A DNA stretch of 64,000 nucleotides from Owenia fusiformis (taxonomy: Eukaryota > Annelida > Polychaeta > Sabellida > Oweniidae): positions 40,124,848-40,188,847 of the forward strand of contig CAIIXF020000006.1 of the NCBI GenBank assembly GCA_903813345.2. Direction: 5' to 3'. Under the pieces are notes generated by a model, which saw nothing but the letters and a program-made list of their open reading frames with translations, was not told the origin of the DNA and searched no databases. Below are positions 36,378 to 51,300 of this stretch, piece by piece. Made by a program: the position numbers and the translations under genes. How positions within the stretch are numbered: the first letter of the stretch is position 1; each line of letters begins with the position of its first letter.

Positions 36378-39300
36378 ATGGCCCAAAGAAGTCCTAATGC
36401 TCCAACTCCCAAAAGGAGAAGATCTTCAACTGCAGATGGTAAATAATATGTTTTATTTAAATCTTTTTTTAGCATTTTGCACTTCAAAAATTATTACATA
36501 GCAGTCAATCTTAAAGGCAGAATCAGATATATAAATGTACAATAGCACTGTTCAACAACTGGATGAGTATACTTGGAGTATTTTAACTATTTAACTATTT
36601 ATGCATGACTGGCAAATGAAGTGAAGCTTAGTAGATTAGGCACATTGTAGTTCATATATTGACAAATCAAATTAAGTCTATCTACAAAACTCTAGATTTT
36701 AATCAAGGTTTTGTGAAAATATGTCAAAATTGCCCACTCTAAGAGTCAACATGACATGTGTTAAGAATCACTGTTAAAAACACCTTTTTACCATATTTTC
36801 CACACAATTTTTGTGATTTGTTGAAAATATACTTAATAAAGATTCAAACTGCATAAAGATAATTCTGGAATTCCATTTCACCCTTTTCAATAATTTTCTA
36901 AGTTCTTATAGGTACACTAATGGGTACAGATCCTTTCCAATAGAATCTCCCAAAACATTCATGATACATGTATATAACAAATTAGCATCATGATGAACAA
37001 TGTCATCTCATTTCTTCTTGACCCTGAGATGCCATGATCTAATGAGTTAGATTTGGTCCAAGAGTGCCCAAAATTGAGGATCTTTGAGATCTTTCATCCC
37101 AACTCTTATCATCTAAGAGGGAACTCAACATAAAACTTGTGTACCTGTGCCTGTACTAATATCTGCTGTTAAATACATGCCTATAGTGCAATGAATTTCA
37201 CACTTATTGACAATTTCATGTATAACTCTTCCATGATGTGCTCAGATCACAGAATATGCCTCATACTATCAGATGATGTTTCAGGTAAAACAGAAAGATG
37301 TATCAGAATGACAAATTATTGAAGTTATTTAAGGTTTATAGTGCAAAAACGGGGAGGTATTCAGGAGCATCGTGTAATCTAGAAAAAAATGTCTAGGTAG
37401 GGGTCTACCATCACCTATCAAGATCAATGCAGGGGCATAGCCAGCTTTCAGTCAGGGGGTGCAATCACCATTCTATGATGGGTGTGATCCATCATAGATT
37501 ACTAAAGCACATTTTCTCTAGAAATGTTATTTTGTCCATTGAGATTCCATAGTACTATCTGAGACTAATATACAGTCTCAGGTACTATTTAAGCAAAGTT
37601 AAACATATTAGATGCACGTATATACTCATATATATGTGACAATGATCTGGTGTTTGAGCATCATATAAGTTGAGTGTACATGTCATTGGCATCGGCAGGG
37701 GGGGGGGATCTACATCAAGCATAGAAGATCTCATTTCTCATATTATATTTAATTCATGTATAGTTTCTCAGGAACCCGCATACAGTATGTAAATACTTTG
37801 AAGAATAAGTGCATAATGTATATTTTAGTAAAAGTCAACGTTTGGAACGATTTATTACCCGGGTTATTGTCACAGGAACCAATCTTCGGGACGGGGCTGC
37901 TAAACTGTAATATAGTCTATACTAGGCAGAGGGTAGTTCATCTCGTGACTAAGAACATCTGATTTTAATAATCTAAATATAGAATGAATGCTTTTTAATG
38001 TGATTTCAAGAGTTAAGTTTGTGTAAGCCAAGGAGCTTTAACTGTTGACTAGATGCACCCATTGAGAGTACCACTGATACAAATTATAATGTAGGGTCTA
38101 AGTAAATAATACATGAATATAAATATTCAATATTCTCCGGATCCTCATTTTAATATTTTCTGGATTTTTCAATTATCTAGTATATATGATCATGTGTCTC
38201 TTATATTTAGAAGCTTCTCTGCCATGTTATTTTCGAAAAAATTAACATGGCTGAAACTCCCTAAATTACAAAAGGCCACAGCTTTGCTGCACATTATGCA
38301 TAACTATCTGCAATATACAAAAATAGGCCTTGTACATACATGTATGTTTCTATTTTTTCATTGATTCTTGATTTGTTGTTAAATATAGGCAAGGGCTGTC
38401 ATTTATTTTTTAATTGGACTACGGAATACCCTATAATTGAGTGAAATCTTCAAAATGTTGCCCTTTGTCCCGGCCTTTTGTATGTGTTTAAACTTATTGG
38501 AATGTTCATAGGGTTATATTCCAAGTCCAACCATCTGATCATCTATAGATCTCCAAAGACACTTAGGTAATTTAACCATTGCTAGCCAAGAGCCTACCAA
38601 ATAGCATTTTGTTTTGTTGTAATATTGCCCTTTGTGCTTTTACAAGTAAAAATCATCTCGATATAATCAAACTGGTTAGTCTTGAAACTGTTGTTTATAT
38701 TTAGACAATGGTGAATAACTGTGACATTTTGTAAAAACACCAAAAAGTATACAGCATAATACGGACTATAGTGCAAAATGTCAATGGACAAAATTATCAC
38801 AAATGATTCCTCTTCAATATGACATACATTATTATGAAATATCTATAGGGGATAAGATGGGCCCTAAATGATACACGTCCTCTAAAATTCTATCTAGGGA
38901 AAAACAACCAGATCATATCTGTCTCTGATACATTTGGATATAACTCTTACATCTCAATATTAATGTTAACCCATAGTGAATATCAACTACAACTATAATT
39001 ACTTATGAAAACAAGGAAGTAGGTACAGACAAACTAATTACTTAGTAATTTCAAGTTGTATATAATTACATTGTTATATAGCAATCAAGCAAGAATTTTG
39101 TCTCCTATTGTTTAAGCCTTGATTCACAAGGTTTCAGTTGCTACAACTTCCAAATAATCCCCTCACAACTTACAAACTTACAAATATTTTCTGGATTTTT
39201 CAATTATCTAGTATATATGATCATGTGTCTCTTATATTTAGAAGCTTCTCTGCCATTTTATTTTCGAAAAAATTAACATGGCTGAAACTCCCTAAATTAC

Positions 39301-42300
39301 AAAAGGCCACAGCTTTGCTGCACATTATGCATAACTATCTGCAATATACAAAAATAGGCCTTGTACATACGTCATACATGTATGTTTCTATTTTTTCATT
39401 GATTCTTGATTTGTTGTTAAATATAGTCATTCATTTTTTAATCAAACTGGTTAATCTTGAAACTATCTCTGATACATAGAGGTTATTTAATGGGAGGTTT
39501 TTGATACAGGGTATATCTGAGGGAAATATAATATATCAACCCGAGGGACCGTAGGGACCGAGGGTTGATATATTGTATTTATCGAGGGATATACCCTGTA
39601 TCAAAAATCGAGCATTTAATAACTGATTTATTCTATACTTAGTAGATTATGAGGAATAATAGCAAAGTCACCTGGCTCAGTATCTACTCCCTGAATTTGT
39701 GACGTCCTAGATCTGATGAGCGGGAGATATAGAGATTATCCTATATGAGGTTCAGGATATTGGGATTATCCCGAGGCCAATATAATATATCTGCCCGAGG
39801 GCCGTAGATAATCTCCTGGGTTGATACATACATGTATATACCTTTTGTTAAATAATTTTTCATTCAAGATAATACATATTAATCAAGGTAGTTTATTTCA
39901 AAAGATTTAATCCCCTTTCCCGTATTTTTCTTTAAAAGTTTTTCTGAAATTGTGATTCCCATGTTTATGTTTGCTGAGTTTGCTGAGATTGGATTAAACA
40001 AATAGTAGCCAACTGTACATCTGAATATTATTACAACCTGACTCAGGTGCCTGATATATAAACAAGAAACCCTGTGAAGGTCTTGATTGCAATTTGACCA
40101 TTCTGATACTCATCACATCTTTCTGCCTTCAACTAGAAATATGCTCTGATTTAGTTGGTTACCCTTTGCAATCTGATATCATCAGATGGGAGGGGTACAG
40201 CATACTAAGTGGAAATTTAAAATAAACTTCAAGAAATGAAGATTTGTATCCAACCAATGTCAAGTGCAGTTGAGATTTGATAAGGCAATTACAAATTCAC
40301 ATTGAATCACATATTCTTAAACTTCTATGAATAAAAGCAATGGATTCAAATCTTTTAAAATTAATACCTCGTGACCAAACCCACTTTTGCCTTTACAATA
40401 TGCAAGTAAATTAATATTTCATTCTATTCTTCCTAAGTTCTTTCAGAATTCATCAAAATCATAATGAAAACATACATTAAATTGATATTTAAATTTGGGT
40501 TGACTTAGGGTTGAGATGACTTAGGGTTGAGTTGACTAAGAGTTGAGATGACTTGGGGTTGAGTTGATTCTGAGTTGACTAAGAGTTGATTAGGGGTTGA
40601 AGTGATAAGTTACCAGATAAAGATGTCCATCAAGAGTCCTCCAGCGACCTCTTAACAACTATAGGTAGATCAGCGTTTTTCATTCTGATTTCAATTTTCA
40701 ATAATTTGTTTAATTACTTTTCATAATATGTATGCATTTGTGTACAATGAATGCTAGAAAAGGAAAGTATGCATCTAGGCGTTCAGCATCATAAAACTGC
40801 TTGAGGCAAAATGACAAGTCTCATATCATTCAGATATGAAATAAAAATTAGCTATATTTGTAACAATTGGCACATTATACAGATTGAGAAATTAATGCAC
40901 AAGTTAAATAGCAACCAATTTTAGATCTTCACTCTTTTCAATGGAAATTCTAAGTGTTTCTATGTTTATTTAATGTAGAGATGGTACACAGGAACTCTTG
41001 AATTAGCATCAGCGAAAATGACTAAAGATTAGTTAAAACATGGGCTTTAATAATTAATGTATTCCAGATTTAAATTTAAAAAGGAAAGATTTGAATAAGC
41101 GCACAGACTAAATAACCAATAACAGGTTAAAATCAATATGTATCTCATACTTGAGTGGGTTTGGGGTAGATATCACCTGGGAATATATATCATATCTGAG
41201 GAGCGGGCAGGATATATTGTATATGTCCCGCTCCGGGCCAAATGTGGGCAGATATAATATATCCCGGGAATTTTTCAATTTAATTGTTCTTTTTAAACAT
41301 CTCATTCTTGAACAATATATTCATAAACAGTTCTTGTTTCACAATTACAAAAGTTTAAATTTTACAATTTTATTGTATTGAACTAAAGGAATATTACGAA
41401 AATGTAAAGTATAAATTGTGCTTTCAAAGTATAGGCCTATCTTGTCATTTGAAAAGGTGGAAAGATTATTTCTACCCGAAACCCACTCAAGTATGAGATA
41501 CACCAGTTGTGTACGGTTGGTTTTGGATATCGGGTATATCCCTCGGGAAATATTTATATCTCCGCTTGGTCCCTTCAGTCCCTTGGTGAGATATAAATAT
41601 ATCCCTCAGGATATACCCTTTATCCAATACCTCCCAGTACATAACCCTTTTATACCATGAATTAACTTATTTTATTCCTGGTTGTCTGCATTAAATAAAA
41701 AAGCTTAAAATTGCCATTGAAAAGGATGTAAAACCATCCTTGCTGGTAAGTATTGAATTCCTTGAGACCATATTCATCCTAAAAGTCACATGTGCTTACC
41801 AGAACTGTGCAATTAATAACCTTTTATTACCAAACATTTTTTTGAATACTTTTGGTCTGTGCGCTTAATCAGATGAATATGGGACATTGTTTTAAGTGCC
41901 ACACTAAAACAACTGGTAGTATTGTTTCTTTGTTTGAAGAATGGAGAAACTTGTTCTTTCAGTATTTGAGTTTGGGACAAGCTCGCCAGGCCAAGGAACC
42001 CCGCCAAGCAATGCCAAGCTGAGGCAAATCATAGCCAACCAGAATGCCATATTAAAGCTTATGGAGGAGGAGAAAGCCCACAGGATGAAAAAGGAAGAAG
42101 ATGCACACAAGAAATTTGAGAGAAATCCACATATAGCGGTAATAATTGTTTTTTTGTAAAAAATCTCATTCTCAATTATATTGATATAGCCCATATGTAA
42201 AAATCATGATGTCAAATACATTTTGCGTTATTGAGTTTATTGACGACAGTCAGGGGCCAAGTCATTTTCAGCCAGAGGTGGATTGATATATTTCAGTAAG

Positions 42301-45300
42301 AATTTCTCTCGAATTCTACAAGATTGACGCAACTTCATTCTAGAAGTCTCAAATAAAATAAAACTTTTTAAAGCTTTCATCTCCCTCTGTCTGATGGTTT
42401 TACCCATTGTAACCCTGGCTATGCACATGATATCTAGTACACTCAATACAATATTACATGATATGATCATCATTCTCAAAACTCATTTGGTTCACTTAAA
42501 ATAAAAATTCAAATATTTGGAAACTTTCTTGGTCTAAAAATAATATTTTGCTCAAGTCATTGATTGCTGCAATCAAATCCTGATATGTGTTTTGAAGTTT
42601 ATATTTAGGAAGATTTAGCCATTTCTTCTAAAATATGATTTTGAGTTGTATATGTAAAATGGTCCAATGCAATGTATAATCATGCTAATTTGCTTATTGT
42701 TCCAGGCTCTTGTACCTGTTTGCATCAGAAGCTGTACAACTCTTCTTAACTTAGATCCATGGAATTTTGATGCTAAGTAAGTTGAACTTCGAATACTTCC
42801 ATATACATGTTCATGTATAGGGTGACCCAATATTGGCACAGTTTTCTTTCAAAATGAAATGAAATTTAACTCACATAACTGACATAAATGCACATATCTC
42901 TAAAATAGATGGTAACATGTTTTGCTTGGTTACCTTGAAGAAAGATATTAGTTGGAGTTAGGGTAGTTGCATGATATATTATTCATAGAGTGTTATCTCT
43001 ACAACTGTGTTCTTAACATAAACAAATGGTTGAAAAGGTACATGTTTAAATTTATGTTTGGTCATCAACATGTTCATTATACACCTCATTTAGGGCCATC
43101 ATTTATTAGTGTGACTACTGGAGAAACACCTGATCTTTGAAATTTAGCAACAAACTTACCTGCTAAACATTCCCTTTGTTTTTATGTTATAGGTTCATAG
43201 CTCCTGAAAACATGCAGCTCAATAGGAAAGTAACTGAAGAGATTTTAAAACACAATGACAAGTGGTCAATCACTGTAGTGGAAGGTAAGCTTATTCTTAC
43301 TTTTGTCCTTGAATCTTTTCATTTTTCACTCCAAATAAATTTTCTTGTGACATACCTTACCTCCTGATATAACCAAAAAGAAAATAATTGTGTCACCAAA
43401 CAGAGTGTGAGGTGGATATAAAAAAGAGGAGAAGTGTTATTTACTGAAACATTAATTGGAATCTAAGGTTCTTTTCATCTTAAAATCCTGTCTTTTCAAC
43501 TGATTACCATAGTACACTGTATACGCATAAAGCCTGGATGAAAAATCAGTAAAGGGCCCCCCATTGGTGGTTTACATTGTTTACATTTGTGTTCTTGTGT
43601 TTTTATGTCACCACCAAAAGCGTTTTTTTTGTGAAGGCGTCTGGCATCATCTACAAGTTCCCAGAAGTTCAAATCTGACTTTAGATTTGACATCTGGCCT
43701 TCAATGACCTTCTCAAGGTCAAAAAAGGTCAAAAGGTCTTTTTTCAACTTGCTTCAAATTAACAATTTTTTTTCAAAATCATCAACAAGTTCCAAGAAGT
43801 TCAAATCTGAATTCAGATTGGACATCTGACCTTCAATGACCTTCTCAAGGTCCAAAAAGGTCTTTTTCCAACTTGCTTCAAATTGACTAATGTTTTTTTC
43901 AAAATCATCTTCAAGGTCTCAGAAGTTCATATCTGACTTTAGATTTGAGATTTGACCTTTAATGACCTTCTCTTGGTTAAAAAAGGTCAAAGGGTATTTT
44001 TCAACTTGCTTTAAATTGACTAAAATTTTTTTCAAAATGATCTACAAGATCTAAGAAGCTCAAATCTGATTTAAGATTTCAGATCCGACCTTCATTGGCC
44101 TTCTCAAGGTCAAAAAGGTCTTTCCAACTTGTTTTAATTTTTTTTAATTTTTTTTAGGTGGTGACATCACACACGGGCATTTTACGTCATAAAGGCTCAT
44201 CCGCTAGAGGCGCTGCGAGCGCTCGGCCATTTTGCCGGTCAATTCGGGTCAAATATTGTCCAACTTTACACATGGTTTTCTAGTAGTTGATGATGCCCTT
44301 ATTAACGTATGTAATGATTTTTGTCCTGTGCAGTTTAAAGAATTCTTTTTCTTCCAATCCTATAATTACATCATATTTTTTTCGAAAATCAGCGTTAAAA
44401 CTTGACACGGGTCAGCTATTTTTTCTCTAATTGTAATTAGGCCAGTCAATTGGTGATTTCACATCTGACAAATTGCAATAGTTTTGAAACATGGTTTAAT
44501 TGGTGAATTGATATATATGTAGCAACATATTAAAAATATAGGAAAATATATGTAGTGGACAAATATGAAATTTCACTTCTTAGGTACCCCCACCCCAATT
44601 TTGACTAGGGGTAAGGGAAAAAATAATTTCTCCATATTGGAATCGTTTTTACATGTTTTTATGTTGTATTAGTTCAGGGGAAAGATTCAGAGGGGATTTA
44701 AATCTACTTTTATTGCTTTTTTGTGCCAACAATTGACAATTTACCTCCCAAATACACCAAAATATGTTGTCATATGGCCAAAATATTTTATTATAATGCA
44801 TATATTTCTTAATTGCTTTATCCAAGAGCCATGGAAAAATTCATGGTAATACTTCTATATACAGGTAATACACATATGGAATACCAACTTCTCAACTTGC
44901 ATATTTTTGAAGAAAAAAATATTTAAAATTTCAATTTTTTGCCCCGCCCACTTTTGGGGTGACCTTACTTTTGCAATATAACTTCCAATATATACCACAT
45001 ATGTCCTCAAATTTGATATCAAAATACAAATATAAACCCATTCTGTCTTGTACATAACTTTTTATTGGAGTTATTTCCCCTGTCTTGTTAAAAATCTCAT
45101 AATATGCTTGATGCAAGATGAAATATTAGGGTCCAATTACCGTTACTTATAACAACTGAGATATCACATCTCTATAGCTTAAATCAACTCTAATTTGAGA
45201 ATACAACATGGTTACCTGACCCATAAACACTATCTCTTAGTTATTTAATCATTAAACAGTTTTAAAATGAAACTTAGAAACACTAGCGCCATCTAAAATT

Positions 45301-48300
45301 CAAGGGTCTACTTCAAAGTTGACTTCAAACGTTTGTTACAATAAACACCTGACCAATCCAACCATTCATCTATTGCAAAATTAGCTTTTCCAAATTAATA
45401 TATTTGAATAGAGGTGGAGAAAAATAAAAATACAAAATGAACATCAAAATAACAATTACACATTGAATATATAAATAAATAATATATATTTAATATAAAT
45501 ATACATATATTTACTCTATATATTGTATCAATATTACCAGCCATGTTTCAGAACAACATCTGCATATTTCATTAGTATGTACAATGAATCAAAAAGGTAT
45601 TAACCCTAGAAAACGAAATAAATACATAGACACCATAAAATTCGATATTCTGAATATATTATTAGAGTTTGTGTATTGGTTTCAATTTAATGAAGACTGA
45701 AGATCTGCTGTTCTGATTCCTGATTTGATGTCCTGTAGCTGTAGACTGATTGCAGTGCTGTAGGCATTTAAAAAGGTTAGTGATTACTGCGGTGCGATAT
45801 TCACAGGTAAGTGATTCACAGGTAAGTGATTACTGCGGTGCGATATTCACAGGTAAGTGATAAATGCGGTGCGATATTCACAGGTGAGTGATTACTGCGG
45901 TGCGAAATTCACAGGTGAGTGATTACTGAGGTGTGATATTTACTGGTCAATGATTACTGAGGTGCAAAATTCACAGGTCAGTGATTATTGAAGTGCGATA
46001 TACACAGGTAAGTGATAACGAGGTGCTATATTCAAAGGTGAGTGATTAATGAGGTACGATATATATAGGTGAGTGAGTGATTATTGAAGTGCGATATTCA
46101 CAGGTGAGTGATAACGAGGTGCCTTATTCAAAGGTGAGTGATTAATGAGGTACGATATATATAGGTGAGTGAGTGATTATTGAAGTGCGATATTCACAGG
46201 TGGTGATGATGAACAAATAACTGTCACTGATCTTATTAGCAAGATGAAAGAGTTCATAAATGACAGTGAAATTGAACCCTATAGCTTTAAATACATGAAG
46301 AAAGAGCTGAAAGCATTCTTTGGTGAGAACCTTATCATCAGTGATATCCAAGGAATACAAAATGTTGTTACCTTTCATGACAATGCTGCCAAAATATTGC
46401 ATGCTTTTCATCAACACACAGGAGACCAAGTAGATGAAAAAGAGAAAATTATAGAAACTGCAGCAAGTTTGATAAAAAGTGCCATAAAGGACAAAAAGCA
46501 ATCTCCCCAAACTTATCCTGAATATGACACAATGTCCTCCATCAATGAGTCATTAGACTTTTTACCTGACATTTTGTCGATGTTTTTGAGCAAGTTGTTT
46601 GTTGGTAAAGATGTTAGAAACAAAGTAGCATCAATTGGACAAGCTATTATGCAGGCCACTCGTCCAAATGCCCTTTTGGCCCCATTGCAGCTTGGTCTAG
46701 GTGTGCAGCTCCATCATCATTTCCAGTCAAGATTTTTGATTGACACACTTAACAAACATGGGTTTAGTTGCTCATATTCTGAGGTCCAGAGGTTTGAAAG
46801 GAGTGCAGCATTGATGCAAAACACAGACATACCTAACATTACTCCTAATCATGTTGTACATCATGTTGCAGATAATGTAGATCACAACATTCGAACTCTC
46901 GATGGCAAGAATACATTCCATGGAATGGGCATTATTGCAACAGTCACTCCTAAGGTGAGAACAACTCGGCCAGTGATCAGACATGAAGTGTCTTCAGAAG
47001 ACATAGAGGCAATTGGTCGCATCAATACTCACTACTATTCAAATGACAGTGATATGTTTAGTAGTTTGAGGTATGCAGAGCTTGTGAGACAATCATTTGA
47101 TAAACCTTTAACAGGCTTTGATCTTGTGTGGAAATCATCCTTGCTTTTTAAGACTCCTTGTCCACTTTGGTCAGGATTTATGCAGATGGTTTATAAGGGG
47201 GAACATCCTGGTGAATCTTCAGTCATGTTTCTACCTATGATAGATATGAACCCAGGTGACATGTCATGTATCTACTCAACTTTGAAGTTTGTTGCATCTC
47301 ATGCTGGACGGTACAACTGCACTCCTGTCATCACATTTGATCAGCCACTTTGGTGGAAAGCAAACAAAATTGTAGAAAATGAGCCAGAAGACAGTGATGT
47401 TCACAAAATGGTTGTAAGATTAGGGGGGTTTCATACCGAGATGAGTTTTCTTGGCTCTGTAGGCCACATCATGGAGGGGTCAGGATTAGATGCTGTCCTA
47501 AGCTTGGTATATGCTGAAAATACAGTCGGTCATATGTTATCTGGTAAGGCAGTTTCTAGGGCAGTTAGAGGCCACCTTCTGATTGATAGTGCATTGAATA
47601 CTATGTTAGCAGCTCAGATATATGACATTGATCTTGATCAGACCAATGAAGAACAAAATGGTACACAAGAACAACCATTTGTAGAAGTAGAGAATGATGC
47701 TACCCATATTGACCTGAAGGAATTGCATCTTGTCCTTGATAAGATAATAAATCATGTTCATGACAATGGTGACAAAATTGATGTTGCGACAGTCTTTGGA
47801 GAAAAGCTTCAAGCTGAGAAAGACTCACTTCAAAACCTAAAAACTGCCAAGCTATGGTTGCAATATATGGATATGATCGACCTATTTAGGAACTTCATAA
47901 AAGGAGAAAGGATTGGGAGTTGGACACTTCATCTCCAATGTTTGCATGATATGTTGCCATATTTTGCAGCAGCAGGTCACAATCTATACCTAAAGTCTGT
48001 ATATCTTTATCTCCAAAAAATGAATAACCTTGAAAAACAGACCCCAGAGGTATATGCCCATTTTATGAATGGGCTACATGTCATTCGTCGATCAGATAGG
48101 TCATGGGCAGGACTATCTGCAGATCTCATAATTGAGCAATGCCTGATGCGAAGCATCAAGTCAACAGGAGGTCTCACGAGAGGCCGGGGCATGGCTGAGA
48201 TTCAGCGTCTGGTGTGGATTCTTTCCTCACCTGCATGTGGAGAGATAAGCAGTGCAATGCAAGAACTCACTGATATAACATATGCCACAAGTGAGCAGCA

Positions 48301-51300
48301 TAAAGATGCAACACCAACAAGAATCACCAAAGATGTAACAGATGCTAAATGTATCCTGAAATACCTTGTTGAAAGAAATCCCTTTTTTCCTGAACAATCA
48401 TTACGTAACATCGCAACAGGAGTTGCAGCTTCTTCTGCTGTCAATGCATATGACGCAAAAGAATTAGGCAACGTGATTGTGGCATCTATGATTGGGAAAA
48501 AGGTATCTGAGTGTTCCTTCAAAAGAAAAAGCCAAGCTGTGACCATGGGATCAAAAACTGCAGTCAAGGTTAACAATGAAGAAATACACATAGATCCTAT
48601 TTTGCTTTTTCAACGCCTTACCATAGCTGGTACACGATCTGGTGATTTGTCAGAGGCTCTAGTTTATGAGCTTTGTTCCTTTCCACCGGCTTTGTTTGAA
48701 TCAAAAGGTGTAATGAGACCAGCAGTAAAATCACAACTGGCAGAAGCATTGTGGACACCTAAAATATCATCCTTACCAGGGCCAAGCGACAAAGATGTTC
48801 AACATGTGATTGATGGAGGCGCCCTTCTTCATCGCATTCCTTGGCAAAAAGGTTTTACATGGGAGAACATTTTAAGCCAATATGTATACTATGTGCAGTT
48901 GAGGTACCAAAATGCTAAAATAGTATTTGATGGGTACCAAAATGGCCCTAGCACAAAAGATGCAACTCATCTTCGTAGAAATGGAGGGAACACCGGGACT
49001 GTAATCCAATTCATTAACACAATGAAGCTCCAATGTAAGAAAGAAGATTTCTTAATGAATCCAACAAACAAGCAGAATTTTATTTTTCTGCTGTCAGAAC
49101 GACTAGAATCCATTGGTTGTGAGGTTTTACATGCAGAGGCAGATGCAGACCTTCTCATTGTAGAGACTGCAATTGAATGTGCTGCAACTTCTGAGACCAT
49201 TCTTGTAGGAGATGACACTGATCTCCTTGTGCTGCTTATTCATCACGCCCACAACATTGAACACAACATATTCTTCAAACCTGAACCAAAGCAATCCACA
49301 CACAAAACCAAAATATGGAACATCAAAGATACAAGACTATCTTTAGGTGACATAGTGTGCAGCAACATCCTATTCATTCATGCGTTTCTTGGCTGTGATA
49401 CTACATCAAGGCTATTTGGAGTTGGGAAACGGGTCTCAGAAAGGCAGATAAAGAAATCTGATGTCTTTCAGAAAAGTGCTTGCACATTTAAATTGCATGA
49501 TGCCACACAAGACATGATATCAAAAGAAGGAGAAGCTGCCTTTGTATCATTATTAGGAGGTAAGCTTGGGCAAACCTTAAACAAATTGAGATTACAAAAG
49601 TTTCATGAGAAAGCTGCCTCTAGTCGAGAGTCTGTTCATCCAAAAGTGCTTCCACCGACATCTGATGCTGCAAAGCACCACAGCCTAAGGGTATATCATC
49701 AAGTACAAGCATGGATGGGGATAAATCTTCCACCAGAGGAATGGGGATGGGAAATGAACAATGGCCACTATCTCCCAGTTGCTACAACTTTACCGGCAGG
49801 ACCTTCTTCACTCTTAGAAGTGATCAAATGTAATTGCAAGACAGGTTGCACAACAATGCACTGCACATGTCGAAAGAATGGAATGGACTGTTCCATGGCA
49901 TGTGGTGAATGTAGAGGAATATGTGCAAATATAAATAATGATGATTAATTGCCAACCGCAATCTCTCTTGAAGTCCAAAATCTGCAATGCCCTGTAGCAG
50001 TCTGAGATACTAGTATTTTAAGATTTCACAAATCTTTCTAAATCAGTGATTGTACTTTCATTTAAACAAACACACTATTATACCTTCACATAAGCACATA
50101 AGTGCAATGGCCCATAATTGGCACATTTGATTTGGTTTGATATAAATATATGTCAAAAACATACAGTATTAGCCTTACAAATAACCCCCCCCCCCCGTTT
50201 TCCGGATTTTTCAAATTGCAGTTATAATTTTGTTCAAAACAGGAGTCCCAAACTCGAATAAAAGTTAATATTGGATGAAATATGTCCAAATCATTCTTTA
50301 AGTTGTAGAATTGTTAGGAAATATTGCATAGTTTGAAAATTATTTAGCAAAAGTAAGGTCACCCCAAAAGTGGGTGGGGCGAAAATGTAAAACTTGTATA
50401 TTTTTTTTCTTCCCCAATATGCCACTGATGATACTGGTATCCCATATATGTTATGGCCATATATACATGTATCACCATGATTTTTTTAATCATTTTGGAA
50501 TGCACCAGTCTAGAAATATGAGAAAAGATACGTGAAATGTCAATCATTTAATGACTCATTTGGGGTCGTCCAGGGTGAAACAAAAAATTCTAAGCCTCGA
50601 ATGAAAGTTTACTTAGGTAAAAAATTTTGTTTTGTCATTCTATTATCATAATATAACAAGAAAACTTGAAAAAACTATTCAATTATAGATAAAAAAAATT
50701 TTTTAAAACAAATAGTCAAATTTAGGGGTGGGTCGTAGGGGGTACCTATGAAGTAAAATTTGACATTTGTCCACTAATTATATTTTCCTATATTTTTGAT
50801 ATGATATAAGGTGAATATTGATCAACAATTTAAACTAAGTTTGCAAACTATTGCAATTTGTCCTAGGTTAGGCTGTTTTTTTTCACCAATTGACTGGCCT
50901 AAATTTGAATTTTAAAATTGCGCCTTGAGTAAGCCACGTTTTATATATTTAGCTCAATCGTATTTCAAATTTGATAAAGATTCATCTATAAATGAAGAAA
51001 TGCCATGGACGCAAAAAATGTTGTGTTTTCGTCAAATCTTTGCTGACGATGCGGTTTTTAGTTTACGAAGAAATTCCCCCTCTATAGAGAAGTCGTAACT
51101 TTACTAATATTGAACCTATCAATTTGAAATAAACAGGATTAAAATAAGCAATTCTTTAGAAACACGGTGATATGTATTATGCCTATATAACAATATAAAT
51201 TATGAAAGATAATCATAGTTTAAAACACCTACCTGAATAGAACATTTCATTGCAAACATGAAAAACGACGGGTTGTACTTATACGTCCGCGCGATGTTTA

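Noticed and set aside
48202-48591. 129-codon minus-strand frame inside the transposon ORF
   Set aside because: Antisense shadow of the 1234-codon coding sequence.
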